From Actinopolyspora lacussalsi subsp. righensis (lineage in GTDB: Bacteria; Actinomycetota; Actinomycetes; Mycobacteriales; Pseudonocardiaceae): DNA of 64,000 nucleotides. A program made the translations under genes and the position numbers. The notes beneath the pieces are model-generated. The model worked only from the letters and a program-made list of their open reading frames with translations. It did not search any database and was not told the DNA's origin. Each line of letters starts with the position of its first letter. The first letter of the stretch is position 1. Shown piece after piece: positions 1 through 9,443 of the stretch. The DNA is taken from contig NZ_FPAT01000016.1 in NCBI RefSeq assembly GCF_900116555.1, positions 26,743 through 90,742 of the forward strand. The letters run 5' to 3'.

Positions 1-389
1 TCGACCAGCCCCTCGGCGTAGGGCGCGAGCACCTGGTAGGAGTCGGCGTAGAGCACCTGGTACTGCGACTGGCCGGAAGCCAGGTCCAGCGCCACCTTCT
101 GCACGAGGGCGGACAGTTCCAGGGTCACGATGTTGATGTGGATACCGGTCAGCTCGGTGAAGCGCTGCGCGTCGGCGGCGATGGCGCTGGTGGGTGCCGT
201 GTTCTCCGAGACGAAGTTCAGGGTGCATCCGGCGAACTGCCGCCAGGGATCGGCCGTGTCGCGGCGTCGCACGTCCTGTCGAGTGGAACAACCACTCAGC
301 ACACCGCCACCGGCTATGGCGGCCCCTCCGGCGAGTGTTCCCGTCAGCAGACGTCTTCTGCTGACGGCCGCTGGTTTCGGATCGACCAT
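1..389 (-). CDS. ABC-type sugar/solute-binding lipoprotein, N-terminal part
   Basis: Partial gene; its 3' end lies beyond base 1. The ATG at 389 follows a GGGAGAG ribosome site. The first ~34 residues form a lipoprotein signal with a twin-arginine-like SRRRLL stretch, a Gly/Ala-rich hydrophobic core and a lipobox ending LSGC (Cys34). After a short linker the protein reads like the N-lobe of an extracellular solute-binding protein of family 1 (TLNFVSENTAPTSA, then FTELTGIHINIV and ASGQSQYQVLYAD). Such proteins deliver ligands, usually sugars, to ABC importers at the outer face of the membrane. The permease and ATPase genes would be expected to the left of the window. Ligand unknown. Confidence 0.8.
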   Translation of the reverse strand, partial: MVDPKPAAVSRRRLLTGTLAGGAAIAGGGVLSGCSTRQDVRRRDTADPWRQFAGCTLNFVSENTAPTSAIAADAQRFTELTGIHINIVTLELSALVQKVALDLASGQSQYQVLYADSYQVLAPYAEGLV

Positions 390-659
390 GGGCTCTCCCG
401 CTACTCACCCGTCCGTGTGACTGGAGTCATTCTTAGCAGAGAGAACCCATCTTGTTAACACTTTCTGCGGTATCTATTGGCAGACAGTTCTCCCAGCAGC
501 TCTTGATCACCGGAAAGAGACCCGCACTCCCGCGGCCGTCCCGAGCGGCGGCGAAAGGCCGGGTTGATCGAGGAGCCGGGGTCCGGATCATGGGCCGCCT
601 GCCGCTTCGACGGCGGATGCGGACACGGGTTCCCTGCTGTACGTAAAGTGCGGGTTCGG

Positions 660-1286
660 CTAGCGGGAGGAGGGTTGATCGGCCAGCGGGCCGGGTAGCG
701 CGCCGGTCACGAGCACCTTCGCGGCCGCACGAGCGGCAGCCACGGCCGAGTCGTCATTCGCGACGGCGTAGCTGATGACGGCACCTTCGTGCAGGCTCAG
801 CAGCTGCGTGGCGAGCGCCTCGACGTCGTTCCCGTCAGCCGCGCCCGCCTCGGTGAGCAGGTCGCGAAACAGGGCGCGTAACCACGTCTTCTCCGCGACG
901 GCGATTCGCCTGCCGGGATGATCGGCGTCGGGCAGCTCGGCGAAGGCGTTGCTGAAGCCGCAGCCTCGAGTACTCGGCGCGAGCCATTCCGGGAGAGCGT
1001 CGAACGGCACCAGCACGCGGGCCACCGGGTCGGGCGGCGCGTCGCGGAGGCGAGCGGTGACCGTGTCGCGCCAACGCCGGTCCCGGGCCTCCAGATAGGC
1101 GGCGACGAGGTTGTCCTTCGAACCGAACCGGTCGTAGAGGGTCCGCTTGGTCACGCCGGATTCGGCGGCGATGGTGTCCACCCCGACGGCGTTGATGCCG
1201 CGCCAGTAGAACAGCTCCGAGGCGACGTCGAGGATCCGCCGCGCGCCGGGCGTCAACGATTGTTCCGAGTGCGTGCCAGTGCTCAT
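660..1286 (-). CDS. TetR family transcriptional regulator
   Basis: A 208-residue repressor-type protein. The N-terminal TetR DNA-binding domain (about residues 10-65) includes ARRILDVASELFYWRGINAVGVDTIA followed, after the turn, by GVTKRTLYDRFGSKDNLV, a typical helix-turn-helix with TLY/F and F.SKD hallmarks. The C-terminal ligand-binding half is unassigned. The ATG at 1286 is preferred over a GTG 21 bases upstream because GGGGTGA precedes it at good spacing. It is divergent from the alpha/beta hydrolase at 1367, and two near-identical operator-like repeats lie between them. The simplest reading is that it represses itself and the hydrolase until a small molecule binds. The inducer is unknown. 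Confidence 0.92.
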   Translation of the reverse strand: MSTGTHSEQSLTPGARRILDVASELFYWRGINAVGVDTIAAESGVTKRTLYDRFGSKDNLVAAYLEARDRRWRDTVTARLRDAPPDPVARVLVPFDALPEWLAPSTRGCGFSNAFAELPDADHPGRRIAVAEKTWLRALFRDLLTEAGAADGNDVEALATQLLSLHEGAVISYAVANDDSAVAAARAAAKVLVTGALPGPLADQPSSR

Positions 1287-1297
1287 CGTCACCCCAA

Positions 1298-1326
1298 TTG
1301 ACTTCACAGACCTGTGTACCTATAGT
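1298..1326 (+). promoter_or_regulatory. Sigma-70-like promoter of the hydrolase gene
   Basis: TTGACT (1298-1303) and TATAGT (1321-1326) are separated by exactly 17 bases, close to the consensus for the housekeeping sigma factor. The spacer is largely filled by an operator-like repeat (1301-1318). Transcription would start near 1333, about 34 bases before the hydrolase ATG. Confidence 0.7.
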
Positions 1327-1354
1327 CGTACCGGCAACTTCACAGATCAGTGTA
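1301..1354. promoter_or_regulatory. Two TetR operator-like repeats
   Basis: ACTTCACAGACCTGTGTA (1301-1318) and ACTTCACAGATCAGTGTA (1337-1354) match at 16 of 18 positions and lie 36 bases apart start to start. Each has dyad symmetry around CACAG..CTGTG. The first sits between the -35 and -10 boxes and the second just after the predicted start site, the classic placing for a TetR repressor. Assignment to the adjacent TetR protein is an inference. Confidence 0.7.
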
Positions 1355-1366
1355 GGAGATACAGCG

Positions 1367-2236
1367 ATGACCTGGTCACTGGACAACGAGTTCGAAACAC
1401 CGGGCGGAATGATCCGGTGGACGGCACTGGGAAGCGGGGAGCCACTCGTGCTCGTGCACGGCACCCCGTACTCGTCCTTCCTCTGGCGCGACCTCGCGCC
1501 CGCACTAGCCCGAACGCGGCGGGTCTACGCATTCGACCTGCTCGGCTTCGGCCGGTCCGAGCAACGCGAGGGACAGGACCTCAGCCTGGCCGCGCACGCC
1601 CGGAACCTGGCCCGGCTCCTCGAGCATTGGGAACTGTCGAGCCCCAGTGTCGTGGCGCACGACATCGGTGGCGCGGTCACGTTGCGCAGCATGCTGCTGG
1701 AAGGGGCGAACTTCCGAGATCTCACACTGTTCGACGCCGTGAGCGGTGGCAAGTGGGAACGCGGACTGTTCCAGCTCATCCTGGAACACGCCGAGGTGTT
1801 CCATCGGCTTCCGGGCTACGCCCACCGGGAGGTGGTCGCCGGTCACATGCGCCACGCCACGAACCTCGGCTACCCGCCCGCGGTCCTCGACGCGTTCCTG
1901 GACCCCTGGCGCGGCGAAACCGGACAGGCCGCCTTCTACCGCCAGTACAGCCAGATCAAGCAGGAGCACACGGCGGCCTACGAGCACTTGCTCGGCGAGA
2001 TCACCATCCCGACGCGCCTGATCTGGGGCACCGAGGACCGCATCCTCCCGCCGCACTACGCGCGGTGGCTGCACGAGCGGATCCCGCACTCCGAGCTGCA
2101 CTGGGTCGAAGGCGCGGGCCACGTGCTGCAGGAAGACGCACCGGCACAGCTGCTGGCCCAGCTCACCTCGCCCTTCGACAGCCCCTCGAACACCGCCGCG
2201 ACCGCCGAGGAGGAACAGGACTCGAGCCGGCCGTAG
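1367..2236 (+). CDS. Alpha/beta hydrolase with Asp nucleophile (haloalkane dehalogenase/epoxide hydrolase type)
   Basis: A 289-residue alpha/beta-fold hydrolase. The oxyanion-side HGTPYSSFLW motif is at 31-40. The nucleophile elbow VVAHDIGG places Asp at about 99, and Asp rather than Ser is typical of haloalkane dehalogenases, haloacetate dehalogenases and epoxide hydrolases. A probable acid is Asp224 in WGTEDRILPP and the catalytic His is about 252 in EGAGHVLQED. The start at 1367 has AGGAGA about 8 bases upstream. A frame open further upstream would run through the promoter, so it is rejected. It is divergent from a TetR gene and probably induced by that regulator's ligand. Substrate unknown. 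Confidence 0.88.
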   Translation: MTWSLDNEFETPGGMIRWTALGSGEPLVLVHGTPYSSFLWRDLAPALARTRRVYAFDLLGFGRSEQREGQDLSLAAHARNLARLLEHWELSSPSVVAHDIGGAVTLRSMLLEGANFRDLTLFDAVSGGKWERGLFQLILEHAEVFHRLPGYAHREVVAGHMRHATNLGYPPAVLDAFLDPWRGETGQAAFYRQYSQIKQEHTAAYEHLLGEITIPTRLIWGTEDRILPPHYARWLHERIPHSELHWVEGAGHVLQEDAPAQLLAQLTSPFDSPSNTAATAEEEQDSSRP

Positions 2237-2263
2237 CCCCGGGTGTGCCCACGTTCGACGTGC

Positions 2264-2279
2264 CCGGTGGTCACACCGG
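2264..2279 (-). terminator. Short hairpin between convergent genes
   Basis: CCGGTG (2264-2269) pairs with CACCGG (2274-2279) over a 4-base loop. It lies between the hydrolase stop and the aroQ stop, so it could end either transcript. The stem is short and has no T tract. Confidence 0.35.
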
Positions 2280-2291
2280 TCGAGCTTCCGT

Positions 2292-3844
<1,553 letters not shown>

Positions 3845-3909
3845 TCAACGGGCTCGTCCCGCATTGTCCCGTGTGCCGCCCTTTCCCCACGGGCAGGGGT
3901 ACGTGCGGA

Positions 3910-4443
3910 TCACTCCACGATGGCACTACCGGTGTCGGTGCCGCCGATGCGGAGCAGCAGGTCGTCGACGATCTCGGCCGGGGACGACTCGTCGGTGTCG
4001 ACCTCCCAGACGGCGACCTCACGGTAGAGCGGCAGTCGCTCCCGCAACAACGCCTGGAACGTCGCCCTGGGATTCACACCGGTCAGCAACGGCCGGGGAG
4101 CGGACAGGCCGGTCCGACGAACCCCCTCGGCCAGGCCAACCGACAGGAACAGCACCGGGTGCCCCGCCAACAGCGACCGATTCCGGTCGGTCGTCACGGC
4201 TCCCCCACCCAGCGCGAGCACGCCCGAGTGCTCGGCCAGCGCGGCGGTCAGGGCACGTGTCTCCAGCTCCCGGAACGCGCGTTCCCCGTCATGGGTGAAG
4301 ATCTCCGGTATGGTCCTGCCCGCCAGTTCCTCGACGTCCTCATCGGTGTCCCGGAACGGCACCCCGAGGCGTTCGGCGAGCGACTTCCCCACCTCGGTCT
4401 TGCCCGCCCCGGGTGGTCCGACGATCACCAGTCGCGGACTCAT
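3910..4443 (-). CDS. aroK: Shikimate kinase
   Basis: Phosphorylates the 3-hydroxyl of shikimate with ATP. 177 residues. The Walker A loop [15 protein letters not shown] lies near residues 9-23. [10 protein letters not shown] carries the shikimate-binding Asp, LALGGGAVT is the Gly-rich shikimate/Walker B-like segment, and the lid region carries Arg near [12 protein letters not shown]. The ATG overlaps the aroC stop by 4 bases (ATGA), implying coupled translation. Confidence 0.97.
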   Translation of the reverse strand: MSPRLVIVGPPGAGKTEVGKSLAERLGVPFRDTDEDVEELAGRTIPEIFTHDGERAFRELETRALTAALAEHSGVLALGGGAVTTDRNRSLLAGHPVLFLSVGLAEGVRRTGLSAPRPLLTGVNPRATFQALLRERLPLYREVAVWEVDTDESSPAEIVDDLLLRIGGTDTGSAIVE

Positions 4444-5648
4444 GAGTTCTCCCCCCGGGATTCGGCGCGCTCGTGCAGTGCCGTGAGGTAGCCCCGCACG
4501 TTTCGCCGGGTCTCACCGATGGAGTCACCGCCGAACTTCTCGAGCACCGCTTCGGCCAGTACCAACGCCACCATGGTCTCGGCCACCACCGCCGCGCGGG
4601 GCACGGCCGTGATGTCGGAACGCTGGTGCATGGCCTGCGCCTGCTCACCGGTGCGCACGTCGACGGTCGACAGCGCGCGGGGCAGGCTGGAGATCGGTTT
4701 CTTGGCGGCCCGCACGATCAACGGCTCCCCGTTGGTGATACCGCCTTCCAGCCCACCTGCCCGGTTACTGGCACGGTGCACCCAGTTCGGCCCGTGGGCG
4801 GGGTAGAGCTCGTCGTGGGCTGCGCTGCCCCTGCGGCGCGCGTTGGCGAAGGCCTCACCGATCTCCACGCCCTTGACGGCCTGGATGCTCATCAGCGCCC
4901 GCGCCAGTTTGGAGTCGAGCTTGCGGTCCCAGTGGACGTGCGAACCCACCCCGGGCGGTAACCCGTAGGCGACCACCTCGACCACGCCGCCCAGCGTGTC
5001 ACCCTCGGACTTGGCGGCCTCGACCTCGGCCATCATCCGTTCGGTGGCATGATCGCCGAAGGCCCGTACCGGGTTCTCGTCGATGGTGGGCAGGTCGGCG
5101 GCCGTGGGCAGCGTCTCGTGCGCTGCGTCCACGTCCCCCAGCGAGACGACGTGGCTGACCAGCTCCACTCCCAGCAGCTGGTGCAGGAAGTGCCGCGCCA
5201 CGGTTCCCACGGCCACTCGGGCGGCCGTTTCCCTGGCACTGGCGCGCTCCAGCACGGGCCGGGACTCGTCGAAGTCGTACTTCTGCATCCCGGGAAGATC
5301 GGCGTGACCCGGCCGTGGCCGGGTCAGTGGTTCGTTGCGGGCCAACGAGGCGAGCACCTCGGGATCGACCGGATCAGCGGCCATCACCTGCTGCCACTTG
5401 GGCCACTCGGTGTTGCCGATCCGCACGGCCACCGGGCTCCCCTGGGTGAGGCCGTGTCGGATGCCACCGATCACTTCCAGCTCGTCGGACTCGAAATTCA
5501 TCCGAGGGCTACGTCCGAACCCGAGCTTGCGACGCTCGAGCTGGGCGTTGATGTCCTCGGTGGTGACCTCGACGCCGGCCACCATTCCTTCCAAAATCCC
5601 CACCAATGCGGGACCGTGTGATTCCCCGGCGGTCATCCAGCGCAGCAC
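4440..5648 (-). CDS. aroC: Chorismate synthase
   Basis: Makes chorismate from EPSP using reduced FMN, the last common step to aromatic amino acids. 402 residues, typical for actinobacteria. Signatures are the N-terminal [18 protein letters not shown], the [14 protein letters not shown] segment, [17 protein letters not shown] with [14 protein letters not shown], and the C-terminal [28 protein letters not shown]. The start is GTG at 5648, with AGGA about 8 bases upstream. First gene of the coupled aroC-aroK pair. The prepilin peptidase gene ends 103 bases upstream on the same strand. Confidence 0.97.
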   Translation of the reverse strand: MLRWMTAGESHGPALVGILEGMVAGVEVTTEDINAQLERRKLGFGRSPRMNFESDELEVIGGIRHGLTQGSPVAVRIGNTEWPKWQQVMAADPVDPEVLASLARNEPLTRPRPGHADLPGMQKYDFDESRPVLERASARETAARVAVGTVARHFLHQLLGVELVSHVVSLGDVDAAHETLPTAADLPTIDENPVRAFGDHATERMMAEVEAAKSEGDTLGGVVEVVAYGLPPGVGSHVHWDRKLDSKLARALMSIQAVKGVEIGEAFANARRRGSAAHDELYPAHGPNWVHRASNRAGGLEGGITNGEPLIVRAAKKPISSLPRALSTVDVRTGEQAQAMHQRSDITAVPRAAVVAETMVALVLAEAVLEKFGGDSIGETRRNVRGYLTALHERAESRGENS

Positions 5649-5751
5649 GCCCGCGATCCTGCCACGGCGTGCCGCGTTACGGACAGCACGGGGTGAAAAG
5701 TACGTCGGGTTCCGAGGATCACCATCGTCTCAACCGGCGGGACGTCCGGGC

Positions 5752-6495
5752 TCAACCCGCTGGAGCTCCGGTGAGGGACAGCATGGGAAGAGACGAGGCG
5801 GGAAGCGCCGTGACCAACCAGGCCGGCAGCAGCATCGCCGGTCCGTGCGGTATCCGCCACCGCAGGGTCAGGGCCGCGGCCAACAGGGTCAGCGACGCCG
5901 CGGCGAGCATCACGGCGGGCACGGCCAACGGATCCACCGCACCCAGCGGAAGACCGAGCACGCAGGCGAGTTTCACGTCGCCGGGACCGAGCATCGCGGG
6001 CCGGACCAGCCGCACCAGCGCGTAACAACCACCGAAGAGCAACGATCCCACCAGACCGCACCACAGTGCCGCACAACGCTGGGCCACCACTGACCAGTGG
6101 CACAGTACCGCCAGCAGTGGAACGAGGGCGGCGAACGTCAACCGGTCCGGCAACCGGGCAGCGATCAAGTCGCAGGTGGCGAGCGCGACACCGAACCAAC
6201 CGACCAACATCGGAACCGGCAACCACCGGAGGTCGAGGCCGCCGTAGCACACGGCGGGGGCCAGCGAAGCCCACAGAACCGCCAGCGCCGCCCGGCACGG
6301 CAACACCCCTGTCGGTGTCGTGCCTCCCAACGCCCGGGCGGCGAGACGAGCGCACTCCGCGCCGCAGGACCACCCCAGTGGGAAGAGCACTCCGACCGCC
6401 AGGGAAACCGGTAGCGGAGCGGCGAGCGAACCGTCGAACACATCAGCAGCGTCGGCGCCTTCTCCCCGACGCGCACGCGAGTACGACGATGTCAC
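5752..6495 (-). CDS. A24-family prepilin peptidase, short form
   Basis: An integral membrane aspartic protease that would cleave the leader of type IV/Tad-type prepilins. 247 residues with about seven hydrophobic segments. The two catalytic aspartates are visible: Asp109 in ATCDLIAARLPDRLT and Asp173 in LGPGDVKL, the GxGD motif. The N-terminal zinc/methyltransferase domain of PilD is absent, as in other actinobacterial short forms. It begins with GTG. No pilin gene occurs in the window, so its substrates must be elsewhere. Actinobacteria often carry such a gene next to aroC/aroE; here PTS genes lie between it and aroE. Confidence 0.85.
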   Translation of the reverse strand: MTSSYSRARRGEGADAADVFDGSLAAPLPVSLAVGVLFPLGWSCGAECARLAARALGGTTPTGVLPCRAALAVLWASLAPAVCYGGLDLRWLPVPMLVGWFGVALATCDLIAARLPDRLTFAALVPLLAVLCHWSVVAQRCAALWCGLVGSLLFGGCYALVRLVRPAMLGPGDVKLACVLGLPLGAVDPLAVPAVMLAAASLTLLAAALTLRWRIPHGPAMLLPAWLVTALPASSLPMLSLTGAPAG

Positions 6496-6570
6496 CGGCG
6501 TGTCGGGAACCGCGACCGCCGAATCGGCCGCGACTCCCGACTCACGAACGGCGACAGCGTACGGAGCACA

Positions 6571-7026
6571 TCACGAGTCCACGGTGAACAGCGGGTCTCC
6601 GTGATTGACCCGCACGTCGTCGGCCATGTCCGACAACGCGTCCTGCCCGGTCTGGAGTGCCACCACGGGACACACCGAGGAGTAGCCCTGCTGTTCGACC
6701 TCGGTGGGGTTCCAGGTCACGACCGGGCTACCTGCCGTGACACGTTCCCCCTTGGCCACGTGCAACGTGAAGCCCGCACCTTCTAGCTTGACGGTGTCGA
6801 TCCCCAGGTGCACCAGCACGGCCTTGTCGTCGTCGATGGAAATGACGAAGGCGTGCGGGTGCAGAGTCGCCAGGATGCCTTCCACCGGCGCCACGGCCTG
6901 CGACTCTCCACCGCTCGGTTTGACCGCCACGCCGGAGCCGACCATCGACTGGGAGAAAACGGGGTCCGGTACCTCGCTCATCGGGGCCACCAGCCCCGTC
7001 ACCGGACTGAGCACTTGAACACTCAC
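6571..7026 (-). CDS. crr: PTS glucose/GlcNAc-type EIIA component
   Basis: A cytoplasmic phosphocarrier that passes phosphate from HPr to EIIB. 151 residues, a stand-alone EIIA-Glc. The two active-site histidines are visible: His58 in LHPHAFVISID and the phosphorylated His73 in VLVHLGIDTVKLEG. The VAPVEG segment is also conserved. The ATG overlaps the EIIB stop by 4 bases (ATGA). In many actinobacteria this subunit serves several sugar permeases; the neighbouring EIIB and EIIC suggest an N-acetylglucosamine or glucose system. Confidence 0.93.
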   Translation of the reverse strand: MSVQVLSPVTGLVAPMSEVPDPVFSQSMVGSGVAVKPSGGESQAVAPVEGILATLHPHAFVISIDDDKAVLVHLGIDTVKLEGAGFTLHVAKGERVTAGSPVVTWNPTEVEQQGYSSVCPVVALQTGQDALSDMADDVRVNHGDPLFTVDS

Positions 7027-7259
7027 AACAAATCCTCGATATCGCTCGCGATGGTGTCCGCCTCCGGCCCCACCACGACTTGGACAACCGTGCCCTGCTG
7101 CATAACGCCGTGCGCACCCGCCTTCTTCAACGCGGGCTCGTCGACCTTGGCGCCGTCCTCCAGCTCACAACGCAGTCGCGTAATGCACGGCTCGATCTCG
7201 ACGACGTTGCCCTGACCGCCCAGCGCGGCCAGGATCGCCGAAGCCTTGTCATCAGCCAC
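7023..7259 (-). CDS. PTS EIIB component (Glc/NAG family)
   Basis: A 78-residue single-domain EIIB. The phosphocysteine Cys25 lies in the diagnostic IEPCITRLRCELED. Downstream, KKAGAHGVMQQGTVVQVVVG matches the EIIB-Glc fold. It accepts phosphate from EIIA and passes it to the sugar bound by EIIC. It is transcribed divergently from the EIIC gene at 7566, and coupled to crr by a 4-base overlap. The shared 306-base promoter region has a DasR-like site. Confidence 0.92.
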   Translation of the reverse strand: MADDKASAILAALGGQGNVVEIEPCITRLRCELEDGAKVDEPALKKAGAHGVMQQGTVVQVVVGPEADTIASDIEDLL

Positions 7260-7565
7260 CGAAATCCTCCACTCTCGATCACTCGCACATCGAGTGTCCC
7301 CACACAGCTAACCACGTCGCCCCGGGCACGTCCGATGTCGAACCGGCAACGAATCGGCCACCCGCTTGACACCTGTTCACCCGGAAGCGCAAGGTTCCCT
7401 CCAACTGGTTTAGACCTTACCGTACCAACAGTCTGGCGAAGGTACGAGTGATTCGGCGGACAGTAAGCGACAGGTGATCCCACCCCGACCGGGAACACCG
7501 GGTCGAACTGGCCGCGACGTGTCGAAACCGTTCCAACGCACCGGTGTGTATCCAGGAGGTACTCG
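7260..7565. promoter_or_regulatory. Divergent PTS promoter region
   Basis: About 300 bases between the EIIB and EIIC starts, with no gene seen. It carries a DasR-like palindrome almost at its centre, 145 bases from each start codon, so one regulator bound there could control both divergent transcripts. Confidence 0.5.
7404..7419. promoter_or_regulatory. DasR-responsive-element-like operator
   Basis: ACTGGTTTAGACCTTA closely resembles the GntR/DasR element known from Streptomyces (consensus ACTGGTCTAGACCACT), sharing the ACTGGT and AGACC half-sites. DasR controls N-acetylglucosamine uptake, and its inducers are amino-sugar phosphates. The location between EIIB and EIIC genes fits that role. 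The dasR gene itself is not in the window. Confidence 0.65.
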
Positions 7566-8834
7566 ATGAGCACCAGCCCGTCCTCGGGCGGCAGCAAGAC
7601 TTTCGCGCAGCTACAGCGGCTGGGCAAAAGCCTGATGCTCCCCATCGCAGTGCTGCCGGCGGCGGCACTGCTGCTCCGGCTCGGACAGGGTGACCTGATC
7701 GGCGCCATCCCCGGGCTGACCGAAGTCGGCAGCGTCATCAGCTCCGCGGGCGGGGCGTTGTTCGACAACCTGCCGCTGCTGTTCGCGATCGGCGTGGCGA
7801 TCGGGTTCGCTCGAAAGGCCGACGGTTCCACCGCCCTCGCGGGCGCGGTGGGCTATCTGGTCCTGGCCGGGGTGCTGTACCAGATGACCGGCACCGAGGG
7901 CGACACCGTCTACAACAAGGGGCCCTACGGGGTGCTCGGCGGCATCATCGCCGGTCTGGTGGCCGCCACGCTGTGGCAGCGCTTCCACCGGATCAAACTG
8001 CCCTCTTACCTGGGTTTCTTCGGCGGACGTCGGTTCGTCCCGATCATCACCTCGGTGGTCATGCTGGTCATCGGCGTGGTGCTGGGCTTCGTCTTCCCCT
8101 ACTTCGACCAGGCACTGACGGCGTTCAGTGACGCGGTGACCGGCAGTGTCGTCGCGGGCGGCGGGATCTACGGCGTGGTCAACCGACTGCTGCTACCGAT
8201 CGGTCTGCACCACATCCCGAACGCCATCCTGTGGTTCAGCACCGGCGAGTACCAGGGCGCCCAGGGCGACATCAACCGGTTCTTCGAGGGTGACCCCAGC
8301 GCGGGAACCTTCATGACCGGGTTCTTCCCCATCTTCATGTTCGCGCTTCCCGCCGCCGCGCTGGCGATCTACCACTCGGCCAAGCCCTCCCAGCGCAAGC
8401 TGGTCGGCGGTATCATGTTCTCCACGGGGCTGACCGCCTTCCTGACCGGTGTCACCGAGCCGTTGGAGTTCTCGTTCATCTTCGTGGCCTGGCCACTGCT
8501 GATCGTGCACGCGGTTCTGACCGGGAGCTCGCTGGCGCTGGTCAACGCGCTGGACATCCACCACGGTTTCGGGTTCTCGGCAGGGGCCATCGACTACCTG
8601 CTCAACTTCGGAATCGCGCAGAAGGCACTGTGGTTGATCCCGATCGGGCTGGTCTACGCCGTCATCTACTACTTCCTGTTCCGGATCATCATCACGAAGA
8701 TGAAGCTGCCCACGCCGGGCAGGGAGGACGACGCGGAAACCGAGCAGTCCGAGACCGAAACCGCTTCGGCGGCAACGGCGAGCACGGGGTCCGCGGAAAC
8801 CGGTGATTCCACCACCAGCGGGAGCAAGACCTGA
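7566..8834 (+). CDS. PTS EIIC permease (N-acetylglucosamine/glucose family)
   Basis: A membrane channel component that binds and translocates the sugar while EIIB phosphorylates it. 422 residues with about ten hydrophobic segments, beginning AQLQRLGKSLMLPIAVLPAAALLLRLG. GLHHIPNAILWF and the substrate-site GVTEPLEFSFIFVAWP are typical of EIIC of the Glc/NagE group. No EIIA or EIIB domain is fused. The C-terminal ~45 residues are an acidic Ser/Thr/Glu tail. The ATG follows AGGAGG at the ideal distance. The HPr gene begins 51 bases downstream and is likely cotranscribed. Confidence 0.93.
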   Translation: MSTSPSSGGSKTFAQLQRLGKSLMLPIAVLPAAALLLRLGQGDLIGAIPGLTEVGSVISSAGGALFDNLPLLFAIGVAIGFARKADGSTALAGAVGYLVLAGVLYQMTGTEGDTVYNKGPYGVLGGIIAGLVAATLWQRFHRIKLPSYLGFFGGRRFVPIITSVVMLVIGVVLGFVFPYFDQALTAFSDAVTGSVVAGGGIYGVVNRLLLPIGLHHIPNAILWFSTGEYQGAQGDINRFFEGDPSAGTFMTGFFPIFMFALPAAALAIYHSAKPSQRKLVGGIMFSTGLTAFLTGVTEPLEFSFIFVAWPLLIVHAVLTGSSLALVNALDIHHGFGFSAGAIDYLLNFGIAQKALWLIPIGLVYAVIYYFLFRIIITKMKLPTPGREDDAETEQSETETASAATASTGSAETGDSTTSGSKT

Positions 8835-8885
8835 TTCTCGACGACTCACGAGGATCGGTAGGCAACGACGAGAACGGACGAGGAG

Positions 8886-9158
8886 ATGCCTGAACGACAC
8901 GTCACCGTCGCGAGCAAGGTCGGTCTGCACGCACGGCCCGCGGCCATGCTGGCCAAGGAAGCGGCCGCGCAGTCGGTGAAGATCACCATCCGCAAGCAGG
9001 AGACGGACCCGGTGGAGGCCGCCAGCATCCTGGGGTTGATGACCCTGGGAGCCGCGTACGGCGACGAAGTCGTGCTCGCCGCCGATGGCGACGGAGCCGA
9101 CGACGCGCTGGATCGGATCGCCGATATGGTCAGCAGTGAGCTGGACGGCTCCAACTAG
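8886..9158 (+). CDS. ptsH: Phosphocarrier protein HPr
   Basis: The general PTS phosphocarrier between enzyme I and EIIA. 90 residues. KVGLHARPAAMLAKEA contains the phosphorylated His15, and VEAASILGLMTLG contains Ser47, equivalent to the regulatory Ser46 of other bacteria. The ATG follows GAGGAG. Lying downstream of EIIC, it makes this locus nearly a full PTS apart from enzyme I, which is not in the window. A structured repeat element begins 36 bases after its stop. Confidence 0.96.
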   Translation: MPERHVTVASKVGLHARPAAMLAKEAAAQSVKITIRKQETDPVEAASILGLMTLGAAYGDEVVLAADGDGADDALDRIADMVSSELDGSN

Positions 9159-9193
9159 AGGATCGTCGGCCCGGTCTCGTCAGTGGGTCGCTT

Positions 9194-9390
9194 GGCGGAA
9201 CCTCTGGCACGGCTCTCGCTGCGGGGCCCCGACATCGGGTAGGTACTACACAACGTCGGGGCTTCCTCGCGAGAGCCGCACCGGAGAGCCCGCGGCGGTG
9301 CCGATCGCGTGAGTGGTCGGAGTTCGGCCCGCGAGGGTGGTCTGGGGTTCACCTTCGGCGAAGCGCTGCGGCGATTTCGCGAGAAATTGC
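9194..9390 (+). repeat. Structured dispersed element, copy A
   Basis: The same element occurs inverted at 36948-37122. Shared blocks are GGCGGAACCTCT, an outer stem (9210-9219 with 9269-9278), an inner stem (9226-9233 with 9255-9262) around a conserved loop containing GTAG..TACTACACAAC, a GAGA..CCCGCGGCGGTGC block, and a final ATTTCGCGAGAAAT hairpin (9374-9387) with a GCGA loop. The inner stem reads GCCCCGAC/GTCGGGGC here and CCGGAGAC/GTCTCCGG in copy B, so both sides changed together. It lies between convergent ptsH and aroE. It may be an RNA-level element (terminator or stability element) or a REP-like DNA element. Its function is not known to me. Confidence 0.8.
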
Positions 9391-9443
9391 CCCCCGGGGG
9401 GCGGACCGGGTCACCCCGCACGTCCACCGCGACGAACCCCCGC

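Noticed and set aside
9309..9443. Peptide RRFREKL from copy A of the dispersed element, also seen from copy B
   Set aside because: The shared peptide comes from the conserved ATTTCGCGAGAAAT hairpin DNA, not from a protein. The copies differ by insertions that break reading frames, while stems co-vary.
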